From Candidatus Segatella mututuai (GTDB lineage: Bacteria > Bacteroidota > Bacteroidia > Bacteroidales > Bacteroidaceae), in contig DJOI01000053.1 in NCBI GenBank assembly GCA_002439605.1, positions 2,887-46,419 of the forward strand: a DNA stretch of 43,533 nt, in the 5' to 3' direction. Under the pieces are notes generated by a model. That model had not been told where the DNA came from, did not search any database, and saw only the letters and a program-made list of their open reading frames with translations. This document shows positions 12,600-21,920 of the stretch, piece after piece (the stretch's first letter is position 1; each line of letters begins with the position of its first letter). The position numbers and the translations under genes are program-made.

Positions 12600-15128
12600 A
12601 TGGCTAAAAACAGAATAATAAGATATCTTTTGATGTGGCTCTACTGTTTGTCAAGCCACTTCGCTGAGGCTGTGCCAATCCTTCAAGAAAGTGGAGCTAT
12701 GGCGAAGCAGGGCGTTGCGGAGAGAAGGCTCAACGAGCTCGACGGACTGGCGCACCATCACGCCACGGGCCTCGTACAGGATAGACAGGGAATGATCTGG
12801 GTGGCGACATGGAACGGACTGAGCCGATACGATGGCTATCGCTTCGTGTCGTTCAAGCCGAGACCAGGCGACGGATGCTCGATGGGCGTGAACCGTATCA
12901 AGGATATTCGTATTCGCGATCCTTATATATATTGTAATGTGGAAGGCTATTGTTCTGTCTTCGATATCCGCACGGGTCGGTTTGGCGACAGTCATCTCTC
13001 CTGGAACAAGGCATTACGCAAATGGCACTTCCCCAGGCAGGGAAAGAGGCGACTGACGACTGCTGAAGGAGTGGAGTGGGCGGTGGATTCTCTGGGCGTG
13101 AGGATGAGCTATCACAAGCCGTGTTATGCTACTTGGCTGTTGAGGCAACCAGGATGTCAGGTGAGGGCACTCTTCCGCGACCGCGAGGGACGGATATGGG
13201 TGTGCTCGCGCGACGATGCCTCAGTGAGAATCTACGACGCCAATCTGAATCTGCTGGGATTTCTTGGAGCCGACGGCCGACTGCATGGCGAGAAGACTAC
13301 TTTCCGTTCGGCTGTGTACACGATGTTGCAGGACGAGGACGGCAGTCTTTGGTTAGGATGCAAACCTGGTGGACTGCTGCATCTGTCGCCCCGTGCCGAC
13401 GGCAGTTATGCCATCAGCCGTATAGTGCTTGCAATCCGTGGCAGGGATTCTACCCATCATGTTTACTCACTGCAGAAAGACCGATGGGGCAGGCTGTGGG
13501 TGGCGACACTGAACCATGGACTGTTCTGTCTTACCCGTACGGCAAAGAGTTGGAGACACCAGCTCATCGTCCTCTCTCATGACGACAAGACAGGCAAGTA
13601 CTTGGGGGTGCGAATGATATATATTAGCCATCGTGACGAGCTGCTGGTGGGCACTACGCTTGGACTGTTCGCCACAAAGCTTACTGACACCAATCCAGCC
13701 TCGCTGCGTTTCATACTGCACGAGCGTGAGGGGGGAAGAGACGGAAGCCTGAGTTGTTCTGCCGTCATGTTTATGGCGGAGGACAGGGCACACAGGCTCT
13801 ATGTCTGTACCGAGGGCAGCGGACTGAACATGGTGGCACCCGGCGTTTCGCTGACCAGCAAAGACATGGACTTCAGACACTTCGACAGGCGCGATTTGCC
13901 GGAGGATTTCCTCTTGTCGGCTTTCGCCTATGGACGATACATGTGGTTTGTGGGCACCAACGACTTGACGGGCGTGGACGTGGAGCATGGACTATCGCTC
14001 TATTTCAATCACCGTACATGGACCGACGAGCTGATCTTTTCGGATGCGCAGCCCCTGAGATGGAAGGGCGGTAAATGGCTCATGGGTATGATGGATGGTC
14101 TGGTGCTGATGGACATGGGTCGGCTGACGAAGCGCACCAAGGCACCGCACATCGTGCTGACAAGGGTGTCGGTAGAAGAAGGCGAGATGATGGAGGCGGT
14201 GAGTGCCCACGACACCATCTGCCTCGATGAGACGGAGCGTAATGTGAAGATAGAGTTTGCTGCCATCGACTATGCCAACATTCAGTCGATAAACTATAGG
14301 TTCCAGTTGGACGATGGCGCATGGAATACCTTAGGGAACAGCCACACGGTGACGCTACTCAATCTTTCTCCCGGCACGCACACGCTGCGGGTAGAGTCGA
14401 AACTGCCCACAGGACAATGGGCTGGCAACGTGAAAGTGGTGACTATCTGCGTGAAACCAACCGTCTGGCAGACCACTACCGCCAAAGTGATGTATGTGCT
14501 GCTGGCGTTGTTGTTTATCTATACCGTGGTGTGCGTGACGAGGACAATTCGTGCCTCCCACCGCAAGCAGAGGGAACTGTTGGGGCTGTATCTCGACCTG
14601 ATGGAGAAATACGACAAGGAAAAACGCCTCGTTGTGGCTTCCAAGACTGCTGGTGCAGGCGATGTTGACAAGCCATCAGAAACGACAACCATAGAAATGA
14701 TAGCAGCAGAAACAATAACTGAGGAAAATACTGCTGTGGGTGATCGACGGTCCGTGCAAACCGACAGCCAGAACACCAATAAGGAAAGCCTGAGCGAGGA
14801 AGACCAGCGCTTCATGCAATGCGTGGTGGAGTTTGTGGAGCTGCACATCGATAATTCTGACCTGAGCGTAACCGATCTGGCTACCAAGTTGAACGTCAGC
14901 AAGTCGGGACTGAACCGCAAACTGAAGAGCCTGTTGGGAGTGGCGCCCAAAGAGTTTATCAATAAGGCGCGCATGAACCGTGCCGTTTCGCTGTTGCAGA
15001 ACAGCGATCTGCCAGTGAAGGAAATTGCCTATCGCTGCGGTTTCAGCGATCAGAACTATTTCGGCAAGTGTTTCAAGGTAGCGATGGGTGTCAGTCCATC
15101 GGAATATAGGCAGAAAAACGGGCTCTGA
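12600..15128 (+). CDS. Membrane-bound Reg_prop/Y_Y_Y sensor fused to AraC-type DNA-binding domain, no kinase
   Basis: This 842-aa PUL regulator is built like a hybrid two-component system but lacks the signalling middle. An N-terminal hydrophobic segment (about 5-23) is followed by a periplasmic beta-propeller with repeats of D-x-x-G-x-I-W-V-x-T/C (G-M-I-W-V-A-T-W-N-G-L near 65 and G-R-I-W-V-C-S near 195), then a Y_Y_Y domain (Y-R-F-Q-L-D-D-G-A-W, about 560-620). One transmembrane helix lies at about 630-650. A short acidic linker follows, then an AraC HTH domain at about 735-840 with S-V-T-D-L-A-T-K-L-N-V-S and G-F-S-D-Q-N-Y-F-G-K-C-F-K. No HisKA, HATPase or receiver motif occurs between helix and HTH. 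It probably senses a glycan fragment and activates the adjacent susC directly. Confidence 0.88.
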   Translation: MAKNRIIRYLLMWLYCLSSHFAEAVPILQESGAMAKQGVAERRLNELDGLAHHHATGLVQDRQGMIWVATWNGLSRYDGYRFVSFKPRPGDGCSMGVNRIKDIRIRDPYIYCNVEGYCSVFDIRTGRFGDSHLSWNKALRKWHFPRQGKRRLTTAEGVEWAVDSLGVRMSYHKPCYATWLLRQPGCQVRALFRDREGRIWVCSRDDASVRIYDANLNLLGFLGADGRLHGEKTTFRSAVYTMLQDEDGSLWLGCKPGGLLHLSPRADGSYAISRIVLAIRGRDSTHHVYSLQKDRWGRLWVATLNHGLFCLTRTAKSWRHQLIVLSHDDKTGKYLGVRMIYISHRDELLVGTTLGLFATKLTDTNPASLRFILHEREGGRDGSLSCSAVMFMAEDRAHRLYVCTEGSGLNMVAPGVSLTSKDMDFRHFDRRDLPEDFLLSAFAYGRYMWFVGTNDLTGVDVEHGLSLYFNHRTWTDELIFSDAQPLRWKGGKWLMGMMDGLVLMDMGRLTKRTKAPHIVLTRVSVEEGEMMEAVSAHDTICLDETERNVKIEFAAIDYANIQSINYRFQLDDGAWNTLGNSHTVTLLNLSPGTHTLRVESKLPTGQWAGNVKVVTICVKPTVWQTTTAKVMYVLLALLFIYTVVCVTRTIRASHRKQRELLGLYLDLMEKYDKEKRLVVASKTAGAGDVDKPSETTTIEMIAAETITEENTAVGDRRSVQTDSQNTNKESLSEEDQRFMQCVVEFVELHIDNSDLSVTDLATKLNVSKSGLNRKLKSLLGVAPKEFINKARMNRAVSLLQNSDLPVKEIAYRCGFSDQNYFGKCFKVAMGVSPSEYRQKNGL

Positions 15129-15129
15129 A

Positions 15130-15181
15130 ACGTTTTTACCGAATATTTGGGACGTTTTTACCACTCATGTCGGGAGTTTTT
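15130..15181 (+). promoter_or_regulatory. Putative AraC-regulator operator: three direct repeats, 22-bp period
   Basis: ACGTTTTTACC at 15130-15140 and again at 15152-15162, and the weaker GAGTTTTTGGC at 15174-15184, keep their T5 runs exactly 22 bp apart (15133, 15155, 15177). AraC-family activators bind direct repeats about two helical turns apart, so this is the likely binding site of the regulator encoded just upstream. The repeats run up to the susC -7 element. Confidence 0.65.
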
Positions 15182-15184
15182 GGC

Positions 15185-15192
15185 TACTTTTG
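15185..15192 (+). promoter_or_regulatory. susC promoter -7 element (PUL 1)
   Basis: TACTTTTG matches TAnnTTTG. No -33 TTTG stands at the usual spacing; that position is taken by the direct repeats. This is what an activator-dependent promoter would look like. Confidence 0.65.
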
Positions 15193-15239
15193 TTCCCGAC
15201 ATTCTACTTTAAATATTTAAAAACTAATATTAAAAACCT

Positions 15240-18200
15240 ATGAGAAAAGTAGCGATTATTTTTATGAAGAAGTGTTCGGTACTATTGCTGATGCTTCTTT
15301 TCCCGTTAGGAGTGCTGGCGCAAAGCGTCACCGTTAGCGGACAAGTAACTGACGAGGCTGGTGAACCTATCATTGGCGCAAGTGTAAGGATTCCTGGCAC
15401 ATCAGTGGGAGTGGTGACCGATATGGACGGTAATTACTCAATCTCTGTTCCGAAAGGAAAACAACTCGAAATCACTTATGTGGGGTATAAGAAGGAAGTA
15501 ATCATTGCCAAGGAAGGCAAGATGACTGTCCAGCTGAAGGAAGATTCCAACATGCTCAACGAAGTGGTGGCTATCGGATATGGAACCGTGAAGCGCAAGG
15601 ATGTCACAGGCTCGGTATCTTCTGTTGGCAATACAGAGTTGGTGGCAGTGCCAGTAGCTTCGCCTGTTGAGGCTATGCAGGGCAAGTTGGCAGGTGTGCG
15701 TGTAACCATGCCAGAGGGCAACCCAGATGCCGAGGTCATTATCCGCGTGCGCGGTGGTGGCTCCATCACTCGCGACAATACACCTCTTTATATAGTAGAT
15801 GGTTTTCCCGTCAGCAGCATCTCCGACATTCCTACCAGCGACATCGAGAGCATCGACGTGCTGAAGGATGCTTCTTCTACTGCCATCTATGGTAGCCGTG
15901 GCTCTAATGGTATCGTGCTGGTTACGACCAAGAGTGGCAAGGCTGGCAAGGTGTCTGTCAACTATAATGCATACGTAGGATTCAAGAAGGCTGAGGGTAA
16001 GGTAGATGTCCTTGGATTGGAAGATTACCTGAAGTGGCAATACGAATTGTCTAGCTTGTCTACCGGAGCCAATGCAGGCAAGTATCAGCAGGTGCTTGGT
16101 GGATGGGACAACATTCCTAACATCATGAATTCTATGGAAACTAAGGATTGGCAGGATGTAGTTTATGGCCGCACGGGCAATGTGTTCAGCCATAATGTCA
16201 ATATCTCTGGTGGCTCGGAGAAATTGCGCTTTACTGCAGGATATAATTATATGAAAGAGAAGGCCATTTTGCTTACTTCTGATTTCTATCGTAGCAATCT
16301 TAATTTCAAGCTCAACTATGAGCCCAACAAGAAAACCAAGTTGGAGCTTTCTACCCGTTATGCTCGTACCAAGGTGTATGGTGATGGACAGGGCGACGCC
16401 AGTGGCGACCAGAACTCTGTTCCCTCAGGCTCTTTCGGCCGCATCCGCCATGCTGTTACCCAATCTCCATTGCTGGGCTCGGGCAGTCTTCTCTTCGACG
16501 AGAGCAATATCGACGATGGCTTGGAAGACCCAGTCACCGCACTTAACGACAACTACAAGAAGCGTGTTCGTGAGAACTTCAACATGAACGGAGCTTTCAC
16601 ATGGAAGATATTGCCTGAGCTTACTTTCCGCACAGACGTAGGTCTCGACATCTACAACAACGACTTCCGTTACTTCTCCGGCTCTACTACCTATGAGTCG
16701 CAGAACAACACCCTGGCAGAATACAAGAACATGCCGCTTACTACACGTACCCAGGTGAACCGCCGCACCGTGCGCAACTCCAACACTCTGCAGTACGACT
16801 TCTCAAAGATTCTGCCCAAGGCTCACAGCCTGAACCTCATGGTGGGACAGGAGAGCATCGTAAGCCGCGAGACACTGGCAACGACACGCATAGAGGGATT
16901 CCCTTCATTCTACGATGCCGACATGGCTTTCCACCTCTCTGCACAGGGCACTCCTACACGTGCCAACGAGTTCTATTATCCAGATGATAAGATGGTGTCG
17001 TTCTTCGGACGTGCCAACTACAGTCTCTTGGACCGCTATCTGCTTACCGCTACTCTGCGTGCCGATGGTTCAAGCAAGTTCTCTAAGGGCAACCGCTGGG
17101 GCTACTTCCCATCAGTGGCAGCCGGATGGCGCATTATTGAGGAACCATGGATGAAGTCGACACAAGACTGGCTGAGCAACCTGAAGTTGCGCTTGAGCTA
17201 CGGTGTGTCGGGTAACAACAACATTCCTTCAGGACAGACCAGCCGTACCTATTCTATCAAGGAGAGCTCTTGGCTGCACCTGCAGAACTCATGGCTCACC
17301 ACGGGCAACGCAATGAGCAACCCCGACCTGAAGTGGGAAACCACACACTCACTCAACTTGGGTATTGACTTCGGTTTCTTCAACAACAAGCTCAACGGTT
17401 CGTTCGAGGTGTACAAGAACAACGTGAAAGACCTGCTCATGGAGATGCAGATTACAGGTAGCGGTTACAACACACAGTACCAGAACGTGGGCGAGACCAA
17501 GAACTCTGGTTTCGAGTTGACATTGAACTACGATGCCATCAACACCAAGAATTATGGTCTGAACTTCTCGTTCACACTCGGTCATAACACCAACGAGGTA
17601 GTGAGCCTCGGAAGCATGGACTCATACAGTAAGCCTTCTTATTGGGCAAGTACAGAAATTGGTTCCGACTACTTAGTGAAGCCAGGAAAGCCTGTAGGAA
17701 CTATCGTCGGTTACAAACTGGCAGGAACAGGACGCTATGAGGTGGACGACTTCGAGGGTTACGATGCTGCCGCAGGACAGTGGAAGTTGAAGGAAGGTGT
17801 GGCTGATGCCAGCGGTATTGTGGGCACAGTACGTCCTGGAACCATGAAGCTCCTCGACAAGGACGGTTCAGGAACCATCAACGATGACGACAAGTTCGAG
17901 ATCGGTGACGCCAACGCATGGGCTATAGGTGGATTCTCAATCGGTGCACGTGCCTACGGATTCGACTTCAACGCCGACTTCTCTTACAGCATCGGCAACG
18001 ATGTTTACAATGCCGACAAGATAGACCAGACCTCTACACGTGGCGGTATCTGGCGCAACCTCAACACCACGATGGCAAGCGGCAAGCGCTGGACCAACGT
18101 AGACGAGAACGGCAACTTCATCAACGATGCTGCCAAGCTCGCCGAGATGAACAAGAACACCTCGATGTGGTCGCCTTACACAACAAAGGCTGTGCTCACC

Positions 18201-18464
18201 GACTGGGCTATCGAGGACGGATCATTCCTCCGCCTCTCTACACTTACCTTGGGCTACACATTGCCTAAGACATGGATGCAGAAAATCTATGTTCAGAACC
18301 TGCGTCTATACTTTACCGCTTCAAATCTTTTCTGTATCACCGGTTACAGTGGTATGGATCCAGAGGTGGACTGTTGCCGCAACGTGCTGGTTTGTCCAGG
18401 CGTAGACTACTCGGCTTATCCAAGAAGCCGCCAGTTCATCTTCGGTCTTAATCTTACATTCTAA
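15240..18464 (+). CDS. SusC/RagA family TonB-linked outer membrane transporter (PUL 1)
   Basis: This 1074-aa outer-membrane beta-barrel imports oligosaccharides with its SusD lid. A signal peptide (L-L-L-M-L-L-F-P-L-G-V-L-A-Q) is followed by a carboxypeptidase-D-like regulatory domain (V-S-G-Q-V-T-D-E-A-G-E-P-I-I-G-A-S, about 35-110). The SusC signature and plug follow (I-D-V-L-K-D-A-S-S-T-A-I-Y-G-S-R-G-S-N-G, about 200-225), then the barrel to a C-terminal aromatic (L-N-L-T-F). There is no STN domain, consistent with control by the AraC regulator rather than a sigma/anti-sigma pair. ATG 15240 is used; an in-frame ATG at 15264 gives a more standard signal peptide. SusD follows after 25 bp. 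Confidence 0.93.
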   Translation: MRKVAIIFMKKCSVLLLMLLFPLGVLAQSVTVSGQVTDEAGEPIIGASVRIPGTSVGVVTDMDGNYSISVPKGKQLEITYVGYKKEVIIAKEGKMTVQLKEDSNMLNEVVAIGYGTVKRKDVTGSVSSVGNTELVAVPVASPVEAMQGKLAGVRVTMPEGNPDAEVIIRVRGGGSITRDNTPLYIVDGFPVSSISDIPTSDIESIDVLKDASSTAIYGSRGSNGIVLVTTKSGKAGKVSVNYNAYVGFKKAEGKVDVLGLEDYLKWQYELSSLSTGANAGKYQQVLGGWDNIPNIMNSMETKDWQDVVYGRTGNVFSHNVNISGGSEKLRFTAGYNYMKEKAILLTSDFYRSNLNFKLNYEPNKKTKLELSTRYARTKVYGDGQGDASGDQNSVPSGSFGRIRHAVTQSPLLGSGSLLFDESNIDDGLEDPVTALNDNYKKRVRENFNMNGAFTWKILPELTFRTDVGLDIYNNDFRYFSGSTTYESQNNTLAEYKNMPLTTRTQVNRRTVRNSNTLQYDFSKILPKAHSLNLMVGQESIVSRETLATTRIEGFPSFYDADMAFHLSAQGTPTRANEFYYPDDKMVSFFGRANYSLLDRYLLTATLRADGSSKFSKGNRWGYFPSVAAGWRIIEEPWMKSTQDWLSNLKLRLSYGVSGNNNIPSGQTSRTYSIKESSWLHLQNSWLTTGNAMSNPDLKWETTHSLNLGIDFGFFNNKLNGSFEVYKNNVKDLLMEMQITGSGYNTQYQNVGETKNSGFELTLNYDAINTKNYGLNFSFTLGHNTNEVVSLGSMDSYSKPSYWASTEIGSDYLVKPGKPVGTIVGYKLAGTGRYEVDDFEGYDAAAGQWKLKEGVADASGIVGTVRPGTMKLLDKDGSGTINDDDKFEIGDANAWAIGGFSIGARAYGFDFNADFSYSIGNDVYNADKIDQTSTRGGIWRNLNTTMASGKRWTNVDENGNFINDAAKLAEMNKNTSMWSPYTTKAVLTDWAIEDGSFLRLSTLTLGYTLPKTWMQKIYVQNLRLYFTASNLFCITGYSGMDPEVDCCRNVLVCPGVDYSAYPRSRQFIFGLNLTF

Positions 18465-18489
18465 AAAAACACTTAAAGGAAACATCGTT

Positions 18490-20316
18490 ATGAAAATAAA
18501 ATATGTATTTACAGCCCTGTTGGCTGGCGCTACACTCATGTCGTGCAACGACTATTTGGACGTAGAAAGCGAGTCACAATACAATGACAAGGTGGTGTTC
18601 TCTAACACCCCGCTTGCCGAGAATACGGTCATCAGCATCTACAGCTGGTTTGCTGCCACCAACTCTCACCGTGCACGCTACATGCCTTACTATGGTATGA
18701 ATACCGACGCCGAGTGCTACTTCGACATGGCGCAGCCTTCGTCGGACAACAAGACCTCGCTCTGCACTTACAGCGCCTTCTCTGCCAACAACTGGATGGC
18801 TTCTGGAAAAGACCCTAATGCCTTCACAGGCTTCTTCAATGGCATTGAGGCAGCCAACTGCTGCATCGAGGGAATACGTGCCTATGGCAATCCTGAGAGC
18901 AATGCCGACATGGCTTATCTCTTAGGCGAGTCGCTCACCCTGCGTGCGCAATACTATTATGACCTCATTCGTGCCTGGGGCGACGTGCCTGCCCGATTCT
19001 CATCGGTAAAGCAGAGCACCATTTACCTCGCCAAGTCAGACCGCGACATCATCTACAAGCAGATTATTGCCGACCTGAAAGAGGCAGCAGGCTATCTGCC
19101 ATGGCCAGGAAAGGCTGAGCGTACCAAGACGACTGAGCGTGTTAACAAGGCCTATGCATTGGGTCTGCGTGCACGACTCATCCTCATGGCCGAGGGTTAC
19201 AGCCAGCGTCCTACATCGCTCGACAATCCTACTACTTATGAGGTGCGCCGCAGCAACGATCCTGAGCTTACCAGCACAGCCCTGCTGCAGGAGGCTTACG
19301 ACGACCTGAAACTCATTATCAGAGAGAGTGGACTCGCACTCGACGCCACTTACGAGCAGTTCTGGAACGACCTCGCCACTGATGTCATCACCATCGAAGG
19401 CTCACACAAAGAGTCTATCTTTGAGATTCCATTCAACGACGGACGTGGACGATTCTTCTATCACTTTGGTGTTTACCACAAGTCGAAGAGTCCACACTTG
19501 ACCAAGACCAACTATGGCGGACAGAACATTCCCGCACCTACACTCTACTATGAGTACGACAATGCTGATCAGCGCCGCGATGTGAACTGCGTGCCTTACA
19601 AGTACAACAACGGCTACACAATGGCCAAGTTGGGTGACAACGATGCTTCTGCTCCAAGTTTCAACTTCGGCAAGTACGACTATGAACGCATGACCCGTAC
19701 GGTGTCTTCCAACGACGACGGTGTGAACCTGCCCGTGCTTCGCTACGCCGACATTCTGTTGATGGCAGCTGAGTTGGCCAATGAACTGGAAGGTCCTGAT
19801 GCAGCCAAGCCTTACCTCAAGGAGGTTCGCAACCGTGCCTTTGCCGTAGCCGACCGCCCGGCAAACGTAGAGGCTTATGTCAACGCCATCAGCTCGAAGG
19901 CCGACATGCTGAAGGCCATCCAGAAGGAGCGCCTCCTCGAATTCCCTGGCGAGATGTTGCGCAAGCAGGACCTCATTCGCTGGAACTTGCTCGGTACAGC
20001 CGTAAGACAGACCGTGACCGACATGAGAGCGCTGCGCGACCGTACCGGCAAGTATGCTGACGTGCCTACAGTGGTTTACACACGCACCAATGCTGCTGGC
20101 AAGTTGGAGTACTATGGCTTGGCTAAGGGTGAGACAGCAGCTCCTGCTGGCGAAGGCTGGACACAACTCGACTACGACTTCGTGTCTGCCACAGTGAAGG
20201 ACAACATGCTGGCCAACTATTTTGCCAACGATCCAGACTCCCGTCAGTACTGGCCTATATTCGACTCAGACATCAACGCATCGAACAACGCATTGATCAA
20301 CAACTACGGATATTAA
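18490..20316 (+). CDS. SusD/RagB family nutrient-binding lipoprotein (PUL 1)
   Basis: This 608-aa surface lipoprotein is the lid and binding partner of the SusC upstream. The signal peptide ends in the lipobox L-M-S-C (Cys about residue 19), followed by N-D-Y-L-D-V-E-S, typical of SusD N-termini. The helical TPR-like core carries L-G-E-S-L-T-L-R-A-Q-Y-Y-Y-D-L-I-R-A-W-G-D-V-P near 140-165, and the C-terminal R-Y-A-D-I-L-L-M-A-A-E motif near 420 is the standard SusD_RagB signature. R-K-Q-D-L-I-R-W-N near 495 is also conserved. It is about 100 residues longer than small SusDs but within the family range. Confidence 0.93.
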   Translation: MKIKYVFTALLAGATLMSCNDYLDVESESQYNDKVVFSNTPLAENTVISIYSWFAATNSHRARYMPYYGMNTDAECYFDMAQPSSDNKTSLCTYSAFSANNWMASGKDPNAFTGFFNGIEAANCCIEGIRAYGNPESNADMAYLLGESLTLRAQYYYDLIRAWGDVPARFSSVKQSTIYLAKSDRDIIYKQIIADLKEAAGYLPWPGKAERTKTTERVNKAYALGLRARLILMAEGYSQRPTSLDNPTTYEVRRSNDPELTSTALLQEAYDDLKLIIRESGLALDATYEQFWNDLATDVITIEGSHKESIFEIPFNDGRGRFFYHFGVYHKSKSPHLTKTNYGGQNIPAPTLYYEYDNADQRRDVNCVPYKYNNGYTMAKLGDNDASAPSFNFGKYDYERMTRTVSSNDDGVNLPVLRYADILLMAAELANELEGPDAAKPYLKEVRNRAFAVADRPANVEAYVNAISSKADMLKAIQKERLLEFPGEMLRKQDLIRWNLLGTAVRQTVTDMRALRDRTGKYADVPTVVYTRTNAAGKLEYYGLAKGETAAPAGEGWTQLDYDFVSATVKDNMLANYFANDPDSRQYWPIFDSDINASNNALINNYGY

Positions 20317-20340
20317 AATATCAGAACTTTTGCATGTGGG

Positions 20341-20378
20341 GAAGTTAAAGGGAAGTTAGTGAAGTTAGAGGGAAGTTA
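20341..20378. repeat. GAAGTTA direct repeats
   Basis: GAAGTTA occurs at 20341, 20352, 20361 and 20372 (spacing 11, 9, 11), so a 20-bp unit with two copies of the motif is itself repeated. The rest of 20317-20548 shows no coding frame or other clear signal. Confidence 0.5.
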
Positions 20379-20548
20379 AGGGACAAATGTCCTAAGTTTA
20401 AGCTATAAGACTATTGTTTCTTAACTTTCCGAACGACCGACGGGAGTGATAACAGCTTTAGCTTCTATCAATTTCCTCGCTTGTGAAACTTGAATTCAAA
20501 TAATGAATTAACGGTAGGTTTTTAGTTATATATTAAAACAAAACGCAG

Positions 20549-20586
20549 GCCTCTCTGCCTCGTGAGAAGCGGAGAGGCTTTTCTTA
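20549..20586 (+). terminator. Terminator after PUL 1 susD
   Basis: GCCTCTC (20549-20555) pairs with GAGAGGC (20572-20578), followed by TTTTCTT. The stem is short but GC-rich and can extend through CTC/GAG pairing in the loop. It may attenuate rather than fully stop transcription into the enzyme genes. Confidence 0.65.
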
Positions 20587-20624
20587 AAATCTACTTCCGC
20601 AGGAATTGTTCCAGGGACAACAAT

Positions 20625-20690
20625 TTGTTCCAACAGCAATATTCCCAACATTGACAATTGTTCCAGCAACAATATTCTCAATATTTTTCA
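20625..20690. repeat. 33-bp imperfect direct repeat upstream of the GH105 gene
   Basis: TTGTTCCA at 20625 and 20658 and CAATATTC at 20637 and 20670 define two copies with a 33-bp period; another TTGTTCCA lies at 20606. This occupies the leader of the GH105 gene (ATG 20716) and could be a binding or processing site. Confidence 0.5.
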
Positions 20691-20715
20691 AACCACTTAA
20701 AAACCGGGAAGCCTT

Positions 20716-21918
20716 ATGAAGAAAGCAGTCTTTACTCTTATTTGCTGTCTTGCCTTTGCTGCAGGAGTTATGGCGCAGGATGCTCCGCTCGATGTCTCGA
20801 AGCGGGTGGCTGATTATCTGCTGAGCCATCACAACCACAACATGTCAAAGGCACAGGACGGACACACTCACATCGACAGCTATTATCAGGAATGGAGATA
20901 CGTGAATGGTGTGCTCGGAGTGGCGATGCTCAATCTTGCCGATGCTGCAGGTGAAAAGAAGTATGAGCAGTTTGTCAAAGAGAACTTTGACTTTTATTTC
21001 GAACCAAAAATACAGCGACAACTCAAGAAAGAATACGAATCGGGCGTGCGCGACAATGCGTGGCGCAGATTCTTCTCCATGTCGAGCCTTGACGACTGCG
21101 GAGCGATGGGGGCAGCCCTCTCCGAGCTGGCACGACGATACAAAGACCAACGTTACGAGAATTATCTCGACAAGATAAGCCATTACATTCTTACTCAGCA
21201 GGAGTGTATTCCCGAAACAGGCATTTACTGCCGGGGAAGGGTGGGAGAGCGAACTCTCTGGCTCGACGACCTGTATATGTGTACTTCTTTCCTGGCTCAT
21301 CAGGGAAGTCGCAAGGGTGCATCGTCCGACTTGTTGCAGAGAGCGGCAGAACAGGTGTTGCTCTTCGACAGTCTGCTCTTCGACCACGACAAGCACCTCT
21401 ATTGGCATTGTTTCTATTACGACACGACCCATGCCCACGGCACCGCCCACTGGGGAAGAGCCAACGGATGGGCGTTTCTGGCACAGGCTCTCGTGCTCGA
21501 CAGATTGCCCGAAGCACATCCGCTGAGAGACAGATTGCTGCAGCTGTTCCGAAAAAGAGTGGAAAACATCATCGCCTATCAGGACGCACAGGGCATGTGG
21601 CACCAGTTGCTCGACAAGCCTGATTCTTATCCCGAAACTTCCTGCACAGCTATGTTTGTCGCAGCCATTGCGCATGGTGTGAACAAGGGCTGGCTCGACA
21701 GCTCGTTCTCCTCAGTGGCGCTGCAGGGATGGAAGGCCATCTGCAGTCAGATAACCCCTGAAGGACAGGTGAAGAATGTGTGCATGGGAACAGGCATCAG
21801 CCGCGACTTGCCCTTCTATTACAACCGACCGGCTCCGCTCAACGATGCCCACGGACTGGGAGCCGTGGTGCAGGCTGGAATAGAAATCAATAACGTAACA
21901 ACAAAAACAACTGAATAG
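20716..21918 (+). CDS. GH105 unsaturated glucuronyl/rhamnogalacturonyl hydrolase
   Basis: This 400-aa secreted alpha/alpha-barrel enzyme (signal peptide to about A-G-V-M-A-Q, residue 21) hydrates the double bond left at the non-reducing end by polysaccharide lyases, releasing the unsaturated uronic acid. The catalytic aspartate region is W-L-D-D-L-Y-M (Trp182, Asp184, Asp185), and W-G-R-A-N-G-W near residue 250 is the GH105/YteR-type signature. A C-terminal G-T-G-I-S-R segment is also typical. The neighbours are SusD upstream and GH31 directly downstream (2 bp apart). No polysaccharide lyase is encoded here, so it must act on products made elsewhere. Confidence 0.88.
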   Translation: MKKAVFTLICCLAFAAGVMAQDAPLDVSKRVADYLLSHHNHNMSKAQDGHTHIDSYYQEWRYVNGVLGVAMLNLADAAGEKKYEQFVKENFDFYFEPKIQRQLKKEYESGVRDNAWRRFFSMSSLDDCGAMGAALSELARRYKDQRYENYLDKISHYILTQQECIPETGIYCRGRVGERTLWLDDLYMCTSFLAHQGSRKGASSDLLQRAAEQVLLFDSLLFDHDKHLYWHCFYYDTTHAHGTAHWGRANGWAFLAQALVLDRLPEAHPLRDRLLQLFRKRVENIIAYQDAQGMWHQLLDKPDSYPETSCTAMFVAAIAHGVNKGWLDSSFSSVALQGWKAICSQITPEGQVKNVCMGTGISRDLPFYYNRPAPLNDAHGLGAVVQAGIEINNVTTKTTE

Positions 21919-21920
21919 AT

